A model generated the notes under the pieces. That model was given only the letters and a program-made list of their open reading frames with translations. It searched no databases and was not told the origin of the DNA. 64,000 nucleotides of DNA from Roseiarcus sp963721905 (lineage in GTDB: Bacteria > Pseudomonadota > Alphaproteobacteria > Rhizobiales > Beijerinckiaceae). The stretch spans positions 48,472 to 112,471 of the forward strand of contig CAVRMF010000017.1 of NCBI GenBank assembly GCA_963721905.1. Direction: 5' to 3'. Every line of letters begins with the position of its first letter. The first letter of the stretch is position 1. This document shows, piece by piece, positions 36,584-46,291 of the stretch. The position numbers and the translations under genes are program-made.

Positions 36584-38311
36584 TTGAGACGCTTTCGCCT
36601 TGCCGCCTTCGCTCTTTTCGTCTTTGCCCCGGCGGTCGCCGCCGCCGACACGGCGCCGATCATCTCGCCCTTCGCCACGGCTCGCCCGGTCATCGCCAGG
36701 CACGGCATGGTCGTCACCCAGGAGGCGGCGGCGTCTAGGGTCGGGCTGGAGGTGCTGCGGCTCGGCGGCAACGCGGTCGACGCTGCGGTCGCGGTCGGCT
36801 TCGCGCTTGCGGTCACCATGCCGCGCGCCGGCAACATTGGCGGCGGCGGCTTCATGCTGATCCACCGCGCCGATCTCAACCTGACGACTGCGATCGATTA
36901 TCGCGAGACCGCGCCCGCCGCGACGACCAAGGACGTCTTTCTCGACGCCAACGGCGAGGCCGATCCGTTCAAGTCGCGCTATTCCGGCCTCGCGATCGGC
37001 GTGCCGGGAACCGTCGCCGGCCTCGAGCTCGCGTGGCGCAAGTACGGCTCGGGAAAATTCACCTTCGCAGAGCTCGTCGCGCCCGCTGTCGCGCTCGCCC
37101 GGCAGGGCCTGACCGTCGGCGGGGATGTCGCCGACTCGCTTCCCATCGCCGCGCCGATCCTCGCCAAGCATCCCTCGTCGGCGCGCATCTATCTCAAGCC
37201 CAACGGCGGCATTCCGGAGACCGGCGACCACATCGCGCTCGACGATCTCGCCGCGACGCTGGATACGATCGCCGCCGAGGGCGCGGCTGGCTTTTACACC
37301 GGGCCGGTCGCGGAGAAGATCGTCGCGGCCGTGCAGGCGGCCGGCGGCCGCATGACGATGGACGATCTCGCGCATTATCGCGCGGTCGAGCGCGAGCCCG
37401 TCAAGGGGACCTATCGCGGCCATAGCATCGTCTCGATGCCGCCGCCTTCGTCCGGAGGCGCGCATGTGATCGAGATTCTCAACATTCTCGAGGGCTTTCC
37501 GCTTGGCCAGCAGGGCCTCAACTCGGCCGCCTCGCTGCACGAGATGGCGGAGGCGGAGAAGCTCGCCTACGCCGATCGGGCCGCATGGCTTGGCGACCCG
37601 GATTTCGTCAAAGTCCCGCTCGCGGGCCTGACCTCGAAGGCCTACGCCGACCAGCTTCGCGCGCTCATCTCGCCGGATCATGCGCGTCCCGCCGCCGACA
37701 TCCGTCCCGGCGAGCCTCAGCGATATGAGAGCGACCAGACGACGCATTTTTCGATCGTCGATGCCGACGGCAACGCGGTCGCCAACACCTATACACTGAA
37801 CCTGCCCTACGGCTCGGGCCTCGTCGCCGACGGGACGGGCGTGCTGCTCAACGACGAGCTTGACGACTTCGCCGCCAAGCGCGGCGCAGCCAATTTCTTC
37901 GGCCTCATGGGCGGCGACGCCAACGCGCCGGGGTCGATGAAACGGCCGCTGTCATCGATGAGCCCGACTCTCGTGTTCAAGGACGGCAAGGTCGAGCTTG
38001 TGACAGGCAGCCCCGGCGGCTCGACCATCATCACGACGGTCACGCAGATCATCGTCAATGTGATCGACCACGGCCTCAACGTGGCCGAGGCCGAAAACGC
38101 GCCGCGCGCGCACGACCAGCTCTATCCCGACGAACTCAGGATCGAGCGCGGCATGTCGGAGGACACGATCCGGGCGCTCGAGGCGATGGGACACAAGGTC
38201 GTGGTGCGCGAGGCGATCGGCTCGGCCAACACGATCGCGCGCTCGCCCGACGGGATTCTGACCGGGGCGTCCGACTTGCGCCAGCGGGGGACGCTGGCGG
38301 TGGGGTATTGA
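36584..38311 (+). CDS. ggt: gamma-glutamyltransferase
   Basis: Periplasmic N-terminal-nucleophile hydrolase of 575 residues that cleaves gamma-glutamyl bonds of glutathione and related peptides. The TTG start gives a signal peptide (RRFRLAAFALFVFAPAVAAA). AASRVGLEVLRLGGNAVDAAVA (two runs) and NIGGGGFML are family blocks. The autoprocessing site is Thr386 in DQTTHFSIVDADGN, where the precursor would be cut into two subunits. GSPGGSTIITTV near the end belongs to the substrate pocket. It stands alone on the plus strand and is followed by a repeat element, so it is unlikely to be part of an operon. Confidence 0.92.
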   Translation: MRRFRLAAFALFVFAPAVAAADTAPIISPFATARPVIARHGMVVTQEAAASRVGLEVLRLGGNAVDAAVAVGFALAVTMPRAGNIGGGGFMLIHRADLNLTTAIDYRETAPAATTKDVFLDANGEADPFKSRYSGLAIGVPGTVAGLELAWRKYGSGKFTFAELVAPAVALARQGLTVGGDVADSLPIAAPILAKHPSSARIYLKPNGGIPETGDHIALDDLAATLDTIAAEGAAGFYTGPVAEKIVAAVQAAGGRMTMDDLAHYRAVEREPVKGTYRGHSIVSMPPPSSGGAHVIEILNILEGFPLGQQGLNSAASLHEMAEAEKLAYADRAAWLGDPDFVKVPLAGLTSKAYADQLRALISPDHARPAADIRPGEPQRYESDQTTHFSIVDADGNAVANTYTLNLPYGSGLVADGTGVLLNDELDDFAAKRGAANFFGLMGGDANAPGSMKRPLSSMSPTLVFKDGKVELVTGSPGGSTIITTVTQIIVNVIDHGLNVAEAENAPRAHDQLYPDELRIERGMSEDTIRALEAMGHKVVVREAIGSANTIARSPDGILTGASDLRQRGTLAVGY

Positions 38312-38332
38312 GGGAAAGGCGTTTGCCCGGAG

Positions 38333-38386
38333 CCCTCATCCGGCCGCGCGTTCCGCGCGTCCACCTTCTCCCGCAGGGGGAGAAGG
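38333..38386. repeat. GC-rich intergenic repeat, copy C
   Basis: CCCTCATCCGGCC to GGGGGAGAAGG, third copy of the 31461 and 31517 element. Here it lies between ggt and the S4 gene and supplies the last 17 codons of that gene, so the repeat is translated in part. Confidence 0.75.
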
Positions 38387-38665
38387 GGGCAGCAGGCTGT
38401 AAAGGGCCCGCGCCTCGGGCGCCGGGCCGCGGCGGACGCCGAGCGCCTCGACTTTGACCGCGAGCCAGCGCGGCCCTTGGGCGAAGGTCAGGACATCGCC
38501 GCAGCGCACGCTGCGGCTGGGCTTCTCCAGAGGCGTCCTCGCGCCGCCGCGCATGAGGCGGACGCCGCCCTCTTCGATCACGCGCGCCGCGAGGCTCCGG
38601 GTCTTGAAGAACCGCGCGCGCCACAGCCAGACGTCGACGCGGCAGGTGTCGGCCGACTCGTTCAA
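38336..38665 (-). CDS. S4-domain RNA-binding protein
   Basis: Small heat-shock-15-like S4 protein. The TTG start overlaps the helicase stop (TTGA); the long open frame upstream of it lies inside the helicase gene. After LNESADTCRVDVWLWRARFF the S4 fold continues with KTRSLAARVIEEGGVRL and LTFAQGPRWLAVKVEALGVR, a close fit to the Hsp15 class, which binds stalled 50S subunits in Escherichia coli. In alphaproteobacteria it usually sits directly behind the SUV3-like helicase. The last 17 residues come from repeat copy C and may be an alternative end to the gene. Confidence 0.82.
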   Translation of the reverse strand: MNESADTCRVDVWLWRARFFKTRSLAARVIEEGGVRLMRGGARTPLEKPSRSVRCGDVLTFAQGPRWLAVKVEALGVRRGPAPEARALYSLLPPSPPAGEGGRAERAAG

Positions 38666-41211
38666 GCCTGAGAGCCGGCGGCCGCCGCGCGGCGGCGGGC
38701 GCGGCGCCGGCGCGCGCGGGGCGATGGGCCGGGCGTAGGCTTGGCGCGCGGCTCGGCCGGGACGGCGGGAAGCACTGGGGCCGCGTTCGCCGGCGCCCGC
38801 GCCGCCATCGGGCGGCGCCGCCACAGGCTCGGCGCCTCCGGATCGCTTTTTCGGACGCGCACGAAGCCGAGCGCGCGCAATACCGGCTCGGCCTCAGCCG
38901 GCTTCCAGCCGAGGTCATCCATGAGGTCGGGCGTCAGGGCGAGCAATCCCCCGGGCGCGTCGCGCGAAAGCGCGTCGAGCCGCTCGAGCGCCAGCACTGG
39001 CGCCGCGAGACCCGCGACGGCGCGCAAGCCGCGCAGGCTCAGCGCCTCGGGCGGCGGGGCGGGATGGGGCAGAACGGTGAGGCCGTCCGGCGCTGGACGC
39101 CAGCGCGGCGCGGCCAGCTCCGCGAACACCGCGCCGATCGCCAGCGCTTCCGGCGTCAGAAGCGCTGGCAGATAGAGCGAGAAAGCGCCGAAGCGCACGC
39201 CGAGGCTTTTCAGCACTCGCCGCTCATGCCTGCTCAGCGCGCTGATATGGTCGTCCGCCCGCCGGCGATCCAGAATTCCGAACTGCTCGACGAGCTGGTA
39301 GGCGACACCGCGCGCGAGCCCCTTCAGCGTGCCGTCGGCGATCGCTTCCGCCAAGCGCTTGAGGACGAAGAGCCGGCGGCTCGCTTCGCCCGCAACATAG
39401 GCCTCGAGCCGCCGGGCGGCGCGCTCACGCGGCGCGTCGGCGCCGAAGTCGCCGATGAGCCGGACGCGCGGCTTGAACGGGCCGCCGCCGACGATCTCGC
39501 CTGCAGCGAGTCCGCGCCATGCGACGAGCCCATCGGAAAGAAGCGCAAACGCCTCGTCGCCCTCGCCCGCGAGTTCGCCGAGCCGGCGGGCGATTTCGGG
39601 AGCGACCGCCCGTTCGACCGCGCCGCGGAGCGCCCGGTTTTCCAGGGCCGAGGCGCCGCGTTCGGGCTCGAAATGCACGCCCGAGAGCCTGCCGACGATA
39701 TGGCCCTCGACCGTGACTTCGCCATCGGCGCCGATGCCGCCGAGGATCGGGCCGGCGTGCTGGTGCAACGACCTCAGAAGGGTGCTCGTGCGCCGGTCGA
39801 CGAAGCGCTCCATCAGCGATTGATGAAGCGTGTCGGACAGCCGGTCCTCCAATTCGCGCGCGCGGTCCTGCCACGCCGGCGGATCAGCCAGCCAGTCGGC
39901 GCGGTTGGCGATATAGGCAAGCGTCCGGACGCGGGCGAGCCGCATCGAGAGCGCGTCGATGTCGCCGTCGGCGCGGTCGAGGGTGGAGAACTGGCCATGC
40001 ATCCAGTCCTCGGGGATTCGCCGGTCGCGCTGGGTCAGGTGCGAGAACAGGCCCCCGATCAGCCGCGTGTGCTCGTCCTGCGTCGTCTTGCGAAAGTCCG
40101 GCGTCTGGCAGGCCTCCCACAGGCGCATCAGATTGGCGCGGTCCCTGGCGCGGCGGACGACGGTTTCCTCGTTCGCGAGCTGGCGGAGCGTCGTCTCGTC
40201 CTGGCTCTCCTCGGAGAGCTGCAGACCAGCCATCGGCGGCGGCGCGGCAAGCGAGCGCATGAGGCCCTGCAGCGACTGGAAGTCGAGGCGGGCGTTTCGC
40301 CATTCCGCCGCCTGGACCGACGGGAACGTATGCCCTTCGACCGCCGCGACGATGTCGGGTTCGAGATCGGGCGCATCGCCGGTGACGCCGAAAGCGCCGT
40401 CCCGGCGAAAGCGGCCGGCGCGCCCGGCGATCTGACCGATTTCCTGCGAATAGAGCCCTCTTGTGCGCCGTCCGTCGAACTTGCGCAGGCCCGCGAACGC
40501 GACATGGTCGACGTCCATGTTGAGCCCCATGCCGATCGCGTCGGTCGCGACCAGGAAATCAACCTCGCCGGACTGGAAAAGCTCGACCTGCGCGTTGCGG
40601 GTGCGCGGGCTGAGCGAACCCATGACCACCGCCGCGCCGCCGCGATGGCGCCGGATCAGTTCGGCAATGGCGTAGACCGCGTCTCCGGAAAAGGCGACGA
40701 CGGCGCTGCGCCGGGGCAGGCGGGTCAATTTTCGTTGGCCCGCGTAGCTCAGCGTCGAGAGGCGCTCGCGGAACCGGATCGAGGCGCCGGGACAGAGGCG
40801 GCGAACCAGCGGCGCGACGGTCGCCGCGCCGAGCAGCATCGTCTCCGATTGGCCCCGCCCATGCAGGAGCCGATGGGTGAAGACGTGGCCGCGCTCAGGG
40901 TCGGCGCAGAGCTGGATTTCGTCGACCGCGAGGAATTCGACCTTGCGGTCGAGCGGCATCGCCTCGACCGTGCAAACGAAATATTGCGGATCGGCGGGAA
41001 CGAACTTCTCCTCGCCGGTGATGAGGGAGACCTTTGCTTTCCCTCGCGTCTTGACGATCCGGTCGTAGATCTCGCGCGCCAGGAGCCTCAGCGGCAGGCC
41101 GATCATGCCCGACGAATGGGCCAGCATGCGCTCGACCGCCAGATGGGTCTTGCCGGTGTTGGTCGGGCCGAGAACGGCGACCAGACGCGAGCGCGGCGGC
41201 AAGTCGTTCAT
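38662..41211 (-). CDS. SUV3-like RNA/DNA helicase
   Basis: Superfamily 2 helicase of 849 residues from the ATG at 41211 (MNDLPPRSR); a start at 41262 would add 17 residues. Walker A is GPTNTGKTHLA, motif II is VDEIQLCAD (DEIQ), and the motif-VI-type QIAGRAGR is present, as in mitochondrial SUV3 and its bacterial relatives. The C-terminal half is the long accessory domain, and the extreme C-terminus is strongly basic (RARRRRARRRAA). These helicases are thought to act on RNA turnover with exonucleases. It is divergent from gntK and overlaps the S4 gene. Confidence 0.88.
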   Translation of the reverse strand: MNDLPPRSRLVAVLGPTNTGKTHLAVERMLAHSSGMIGLPLRLLAREIYDRIVKTRGKAKVSLITGEEKFVPADPQYFVCTVEAMPLDRKVEFLAVDEIQLCADPERGHVFTHRLLHGRGQSETMLLGAATVAPLVRRLCPGASIRFRERLSTLSYAGQRKLTRLPRRSAVVAFSGDAVYAIAELIRRHRGGAAVVMGSLSPRTRNAQVELFQSGEVDFLVATDAIGMGLNMDVDHVAFAGLRKFDGRRTRGLYSQEIGQIAGRAGRFRRDGAFGVTGDAPDLEPDIVAAVEGHTFPSVQAAEWRNARLDFQSLQGLMRSLAAPPPMAGLQLSEESQDETTLRQLANEETVVRRARDRANLMRLWEACQTPDFRKTTQDEHTRLIGGLFSHLTQRDRRIPEDWMHGQFSTLDRADGDIDALSMRLARVRTLAYIANRADWLADPPAWQDRARELEDRLSDTLHQSLMERFVDRRTSTLLRSLHQHAGPILGGIGADGEVTVEGHIVGRLSGVHFEPERGASALENRALRGAVERAVAPEIARRLGELAGEGDEAFALLSDGLVAWRGLAAGEIVGGGPFKPRVRLIGDFGADAPRERAARRLEAYVAGEASRRLFVLKRLAEAIADGTLKGLARGVAYQLVEQFGILDRRRADDHISALSRHERRVLKSLGVRFGAFSLYLPALLTPEALAIGAVFAELAAPRWRPAPDGLTVLPHPAPPPEALSLRGLRAVAGLAAPVLALERLDALSRDAPGGLLALTPDLMDDLGWKPAEAEPVLRALGFVRVRKSDPEAPSLWRRRPMAARAPANAAPVLPAVPAEPRAKPTPGPSPRARRRRARRRAAAAGSQA

Positions 41212-41334
41212 GGACGCAAATGTGGAGGATGATCGGCTCCGCCGCAAGTGCTTGCGCATCACGCGAATTTTGCGATTGTCACAACATTGTTACGCCGTTC
41301 GGCGCGGCTAACGAACGAAAGGGGTGAGAGGTCC

Positions 41335-41940
41335 ATGCCTGAGTCGACCCCGTCTGCGAACCCCTCCGAGCCCGTCGCCGTCGTGGTGATGGGGGTCTCC
41401 GGCGCGGGCAAAACGACCATCGGACGCGAGCTGGCCGAAGTCCTCGGCGCGGATTTTATCGACGGCGACGATCTGCATTCCCCCGCGGCGCGCGCCAAAA
41501 TGAGCGCCGGTCATCCGCTCGACGATAACGATCGCTGGCCGTGGCTCGACCGCATTGCCGGGGTGCTGAGGGAGAAGCGCGGCGCGCGAGGAGCGGTGGT
41601 CGCCTGTTCGGCGCTCCGCCGGGGCTATCGCGACCGGCTTCGGGCCGGGGTCGGGCCTGCGCTGCGGTTCGTCTATCTGAAGGCCTCGCCGAACCTGATG
41701 CGCGCGCGGGTCGCCGGGCGCAAAGGCCACTATATGCCGGCCTCGCTGGTCGACAGTCAGTTCGCAGCGCTCGAGCCGCCGGATGGCGAGACGGACGTCG
41801 TCACGATGGCGGCGGACGCGGACCTCGCCTCCGCGATTCCGAAACTCGCAGCCGACCTGGAGCGCGTGCAGTCTTGCAGTCGGGCGCCAACGGCGCCACC
41901 CTCAGGCTCAAACGGCTCGGGGAGGGGAGGCGGCGCGATG
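41335..41940 (+). CDS. gntK: gluconokinase domain, no stop before gluconolactonase domain
   Basis: Kinase that makes 6-phosphogluconate. I chose the ATG at 41335 (MPESTPSANP) after AAGGGGTGAGAGG. Walker A GVSGAGKTTIG, the FIDGDDLH substrate block, SALRRGYRDRLR and GHYMPASLVDSQFAALEPP are diagnostic of gluconate kinase GntK. The family is usually 160-180 residues, and the domain ends near LERVQS. Instead of stopping, the frame runs through about 25 linker residues (proline-, serine- and glycine-rich) into the next domain. A missed stop from a single-base error is possible because SMP-30 in the same frame shows one. Alternatively this is a real two-domain enzyme. Confidence 0.85.
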
Positions 41941-42871
41941 CACTACGGCCAGGTCGAGGGAACAGACATCCTCGTCCTCGATCCCCGCTTCAAGCCGCTA
42001 TTTGCCGGCTATGTCCGGGTCGAGCGTCTGTGGACGGGCGCGCGCTGGAGCGAAGGCCCGGCCTGGTTCGCCGCCGGACGCTATCTCGTCTGGTCCGACA
42101 TCCCCAACAACCGGATGTTGCGCTTCGACGAGCCGTCCGGCCAGGTCTCGGCGTTTCGCCAGCCCTCCAACAACTCGAACGGCAACACCGTCGACAACCA
42201 GGGTCGGCTCGTCACTTGCGAGCACCTGACCCGCCGGGTGACCCGCACCGAGGTCGACGGCTCGATTTCCGTCATCGCCGAGGCGTGGAAGGGCAAGCGG
42301 CTCAACTCGCCGAACGACGCCGTCGTCAAATCCGACAATTCCGTCTGGTTCACCGACCCGGCCTATGGCATCGACAGCGACAACGAGGGCGAGCGCGCTC
42401 CTCAGGAGATCGACGGTTGCCACGTCTACCGCGTCGACCCGTCGACACGCGAGGTCGAGCGCGTCATCGACGACATGGTGCGTCCGAACGGTCTCGCCTT
42501 CTCGCCCGACGAAAAGCTCCTTTACGTGGCCGACACCGGCGCGACCCACAAGGAGCACGGGCCCCGCCATATCCGGCGTTTCACGGTCGCGGCCGACGGC
42601 AAGAGCGTGACGGGCGGAGAGATCTTCGCCAAATGCGAGGCCGGCCTCTTCGACGGATTTCGAGTTCGACCGGCAGGGGCGCGTCTGGACCAGCACGGAC
42701 GAGGGGGTCCACTGCTACGAGCCCGACGGCGCGTTGATCGGCAAGATTCTCATCCCCGAGATCGTCGCCAACGTGACCTTCGGCGGCCCCAAGCGCAACC
42801 GACTGTTCATTTGCGGAACGACCTCGCTCTATTCAATCATGCTGATGACCAACGGAGCGAAGCTCGGCTGA
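41938..42871 (+). CDS. SMP-30/gluconolactonase-like domain, one frame change
   Basis: Six-bladed propeller lactonase. A possible internal start is the ATG at 41938, preceded by GGGGAGGGGAGG, if the gene is separate from gntK. The blocks WSEGPAWFAAGRYLVWSDIPNN (two runs), NTVDNQGRLVTCEH, LNSPNDAVVKSDNSVWFTDPAYG (two runs) and RPNGLAFSPDEKLLYVADTG (two runs) match SMP-30/gluconolactonases with their metal-binding Glu, Asn and Asp residues. Near 42655 one extra T (GGATTT for GGATT) shifts the frame; in the corrected frame the protein continues to the TGA at 42871. It would turn gluconolactone into gluconate, the substrate of the attached kinase. Confidence 0.85.
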
Positions 42872-42941
42872 CAACGCCGGGAGCCCGAAGCTGGCGCTTG
42901 GCGAAGTGCGCCGGAGAACCTAATCGATCGGAGGAACAACA

Positions 42942-43616
42942 ATGGGCGCGCACATCACCTTCAAACGGCCGGACGGCGGCGAGGCCAAAGGCTATCTGTC
43001 GAACGCCGCGCGCGGCGACGCGCCGGGGCTCGTCGTGATCCAGGAATGGTGGGGTCTGCAGGAGCAGATCAAGGCGATGTGCGACCGCTTTGCGCTCGCC
43101 GGCTTCGACGCGCTCGCGCCCGATCTCTACAAGGGCGTGGTCGTGCCCTATCACGACTCGGACGCGGCGGCGAAGGAGATGTCCTCGCTCAACTTCATCG
43201 ACGCGACCGACGAAACCGTGCGCGGCGCGGTTCAGTTCCTCAAGCGCAACGGCGCCAAGGTCGGCCTTACCGGGTTTTGCATGGGCGGGGCGGTCGCAGT
43301 CATCGGGGCGGCGCGGATTCCGGAGATCACGGCGGCGGTCACGTTCTACGGCCTTCCGCCCGAGCAGGCGGTGAAGCCGGCCGACGTGAAGGTCCCGCTG
43401 CAGGGCCATTTCGCCAACAAGGACGATTATGTCTCGCCAAAAGTCGTCGACGGCTTCGAGCAAGGCATGAAGGCGGCAGGGAAGAGCTTCGAGGCCTTCC
43501 GCTATGACGCCGATCACGCCTTCGTCAACGAGCAGCGCATGGCCATCCACGACCGCCACGCAGCGGAGCTCGCCTGGGACCGCGCCACGGCCTTCTTCAG
43601 GAAGCATTTGGGGTAG
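42942..43616 (+). CDS. dienelactone hydrolase family protein
   Basis: Alpha/beta hydrolase of 224 residues. The nucleophile Cys113 (TGFCMGG), an acid in ANKDDY (Asp161/162) and His192 (DADHAF) form the dienelactone-hydrolase triad, and VVIQEWWGLQEQIKAMCDRF (position 31 on) is the family start. In chlorocatechol breakdown it opens dienelactone; many chromosomal members have unknown substrates. A ribosome site (CGGAGGAA) precedes the ATG. It follows the gluconolactonase by 70 bases on the same strand but is not tied to it by overlap. Confidence 0.87.
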   Translation: MGAHITFKRPDGGEAKGYLSNAARGDAPGLVVIQEWWGLQEQIKAMCDRFALAGFDALAPDLYKGVVVPYHDSDAAAKEMSSLNFIDATDETVRGAVQFLKRNGAKVGLTGFCMGGAVAVIGAARIPEITAAVTFYGLPPEQAVKPADVKVPLQGHFANKDDYVSPKVVDGFEQGMKAAGKSFEAFRYDADHAFVNEQRMAIHDRHAAELAWDRATAFFRKHLG

Positions 43617-43639
43617 GGGCGACAACAGGCTTGGAGCCA

Positions 43640-44260
43640 ATGATGCTTCAACTATACGGCAACCCCGTATCCCGAGCGTCGCGATGCCTATGGATGCTCG
43701 AGGAGATCGGCGAGCCATATCAGCTGGTGGAGAAGAGCACGCGAGCCGACGATCTGCAGACAGCGGACTATCTCCGGCTCAATCCCAATGCGCGGATTCC
43801 CACTCTCGTTGACGGTGACGTGGTGATTTGGGAGTCTATGGCAATCAACCTCTACCTCGCGCAAAAGTACGAAGGACCGATGCGCTCTAGCGCTCCGGAG
43901 GCCCTGGGCATAGCCGCCCAATGGAGCTTCTGGGCTATGCTCGAATTGGAAGACCTGTTGCTCGATTTGCTGTCGCATCGTGCGCTGCTCCCCGAATTTA
44001 GCCGCGATCCGTCGCACGCTGAGCGCGATGAACTGCTCCTGCAAAAGCCACTTGGAGTGCTTAACGCCGCATTGGCGGGACGCGAGTTCTTGAGTGGACG
44101 CAGCTTTTCGGTCGCGGACCTCAACGTGGCGAGCATACTCGTTTGGGGCAAAATGGCCCGGCTGGGGCTATCGGCGCATTCGGGGGTGAAACGATGGCTC
44201 GATGGCTGCTTGGCGCGCCCCGCTTACAGCCGGGTGCGTCACCGGAGCAGTCAAAGATAA
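43640..44260 (+). CDS. glutathione S-transferase family protein
   Basis: GST of about 206 residues. The start is ATG 43640 behind a GGAG site. The N-terminal thioredoxin-like half has LYGNPVSRASRCLWMLEEIG with Ser and Arg where GSTs bind glutathione, then LNPNARIPTLVDGDVVIWES (cis-Pro and the gamma-glutamyl-binding ES). The C-terminal half is all-helical (LEDLLLDLLSHR). The base composition (more A and T) differs from the two neighbours, which hints at separate origin. Substrate unknown. Confidence 0.87.
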   Translation: MMLQLYGNPVSRASRCLWMLEEIGEPYQLVEKSTRADDLQTADYLRLNPNARIPTLVDGDVVIWESMAINLYLAQKYEGPMRSSAPEALGIAAQWSFWAMLELEDLLLDLLSHRALLPEFSRDPSHAERDELLLQKPLGVLNAALAGREFLSGRSFSVADLNVASILVWGKMARLGLSAHSGVKRWLDGCLARPAYSRVRHRSSQR

Positions 44261-44339
44261 TCTGGCGGAGAGGGATTGAGATTCGTCAACGCCGGCTGAT
44301 CGCCCGGGCGGTAGACCTCCGATGAAGGAGAATGGCGCC

Positions 44340-46152
44340 ATGGATAAGCTGGTCAGTCGCGCGCGCGTTTCGCTTCAGGCGGCCAAGGGCACGCCTGCGC
44401 CAGTCCCGGCGCGCACGCTTCCGCCGCCGCTCGTTCCGGTCGAGCAGGAGAACCCGCTCGACCGGGTCGTCCACGCCAGCATCGCCGAAATGGCGGGCGG
44501 GTTTTCGCCGATGGCGCTCGCCTTGGCCGCCTCCGACTGGGCCCTGCATCTTGCGGCCTCGCCCGGCCGTCAGGCGGCGTTCGCGTTGAGCGCCCTCGCG
44601 AGGCAAGCGTCGCTGCTTCAGCCGACGCATGCGTCGGCGCGCACGAAGCCCGACGAGCGGCAGGGTAGGGCGGAGGACCGTCGGTTCCGCGCCGAAGAGT
44701 GGAGCCAATGGCCGTTCTCCTTCTACGCCAACTCGTTTTTGGCGGCTGAAGCGTGGTGGGATGAAGTTGCGTCCAAGGTTCACGGCGCGTCACCGCACCA
44801 TCTCGCTCTCATGAATTTCGTCGGCCGTCAGGCCCTCGACATCATGGCCCCCTCCAACTTTCTGCTCACCAATCCTGTTGCGTTGAAGCAGACCGTTCGC
44901 GAGGGCGGAGTCGAATCTTGTCAGAGGCGCAATCAATTACGCGAACGATTTTGGACGCCAGGTGCGGGGCGAACGCAGCGAGGCCGAAAAGGCGTTCAGG
45001 CCAGGGGAGACGGTCGCGGTGACGAAAGGCGTCGTCGTCAAGCGGACGAGCCTCGCCGAGATTATCCAGTACTCGCCGACAACGGCCTCAGTGCGTTCCG
45101 AGCCGGTGGTCATTACGCCGGCCTGGATCATGAAGTACTATATCCTCGATCTCAGGCCCGAGAATTCGCTGATCCGCCATCTCGTCGACGCCGGATTCAC
45201 GGTCTTCTGCATCTCGTGGCGCAACCCGACGTCGGACGATCGCAACGTCGGCTTCGACGACTATCGCCGCGAGGGCGTCGCGCCTGCGATCGCCGCGGCG
45301 CTCGACATCACCGGCGCTTCCCGCGTGCATCTCGTCGGCTATTGCATCGGCGGCACGCTGGCGACGATCACGGCCGCCGCCATGGCGCGCGACAACGACG
45401 ATCGCGTCAGGTCCCTGACGCTTTTCGCTGCGCAGACCGATTACGAGGAAGCCGGCGAACTCAAGCTCTTCATCGACGACAGCCAGCTCGCGCTGCTCGA
45501 AGACATGATGTGGGAGCAGGGCGCCCTCGAGTCGAAGCAGATGGCCGGCACGTTCGACCTGATGCGCTCGAACGACCTCATCTGGTCGCGGATGATCGAG
45601 CACTATCTGATGGGCGAGCCGGAGCGGGTCGACGATCTCGGAGCCTGGTCGTCGGACGCGACCCGGATGCCGTTTAAGATGCATAGCGAATATTTGCGCA
45701 AACTCTATCTCGATAACGATCTCGCCGAAGGCCGCTTCAGGCTCGAAGGCCGTCTGATCGCGCTGCAGGGCATCCGCGCGCCGATCTTCGTCATCGGCGC
45801 GGAGCGGGACCATGTCGCGCCCTGGCGCTCGGTGTTCAAGATCCATTTCCTGACCGATACCGACGTCACGTTCGCGCTGGTGAACGGCGGCCATAACCGC
45901 GGCATCGTCGCTCCGCCCGGCGAGGGTGACCGGCATTTCCGCGTCGCAACCACTTCGGCGAAGGATCCTCGTTCCGATCCCGAAGCCTGGGCGGCTGCGG
46001 CGGAGTATCGCGAGGGGTCCTGGTGGCCGGCGTGGTTCGGGTGGCTTGCGGGCCATTCGAGCGACCTCGTCGCGCCGCCGGAGCTCGGTTCCGCAAGCGC
46101 TGGCCTTCCGCCGCTCGGCCCGGCCCCGGGCGAATACGTCCAGACGGTGTGA
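44340..46152 (+). CDS. phaC: class I-type poly-beta-hydroxyalkanoate synthase, one frame change
   Basis: Polymer synthase of about 603 residues that joins hydroxyacyl-CoA units. The start is ATG 44340 behind AAGGAG. The N-terminal domain has WPFSFYANSFLAAEAWWDEV and SNFLLTNPVALKQTVREGG. One extra base near 44917 then shifts the frame; in the new frame LVRGAINYANDFGRQ continues to the catalytic lipase-like box GYCIGG (Cys codon 45343-45345). It is followed by the acid region and HNRGIVAPPGEGDR with the catalytic His. The frame-corrected protein is complete. The start of the Liv operon is 140 bases downstream. A short palindrome (GACGGGCCCGTC, 46151-46162) overlaps the stop. Confidence 0.88.
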
Positions 46153-46291
46153 CGGGCCCGTCTTCTTGGTGGGACTCGCCTCCGTCAAGGGCGACGATGT
46201 TCCGCGATGGGCTGGACAATCGCGGCGGACGGCCTATCGTTGGGCTTGATCAACACGGCCTGACAGCAAAGCGCCGATGAGGGAGGACACG

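Noticed and set aside
39064..41232. Plus-strand frame of 722 residues opposite the helicase
   Set aside because: The helicase motifs on the minus strand are unmistakable; the plus-strand product is a shadow.
46151..46162. GACGGGCCCGTC palindrome behind phaC as a terminator
   Set aside because: With a 4-base loop the stem is only four base pairs, and only TTCTT follows; not strong enough.
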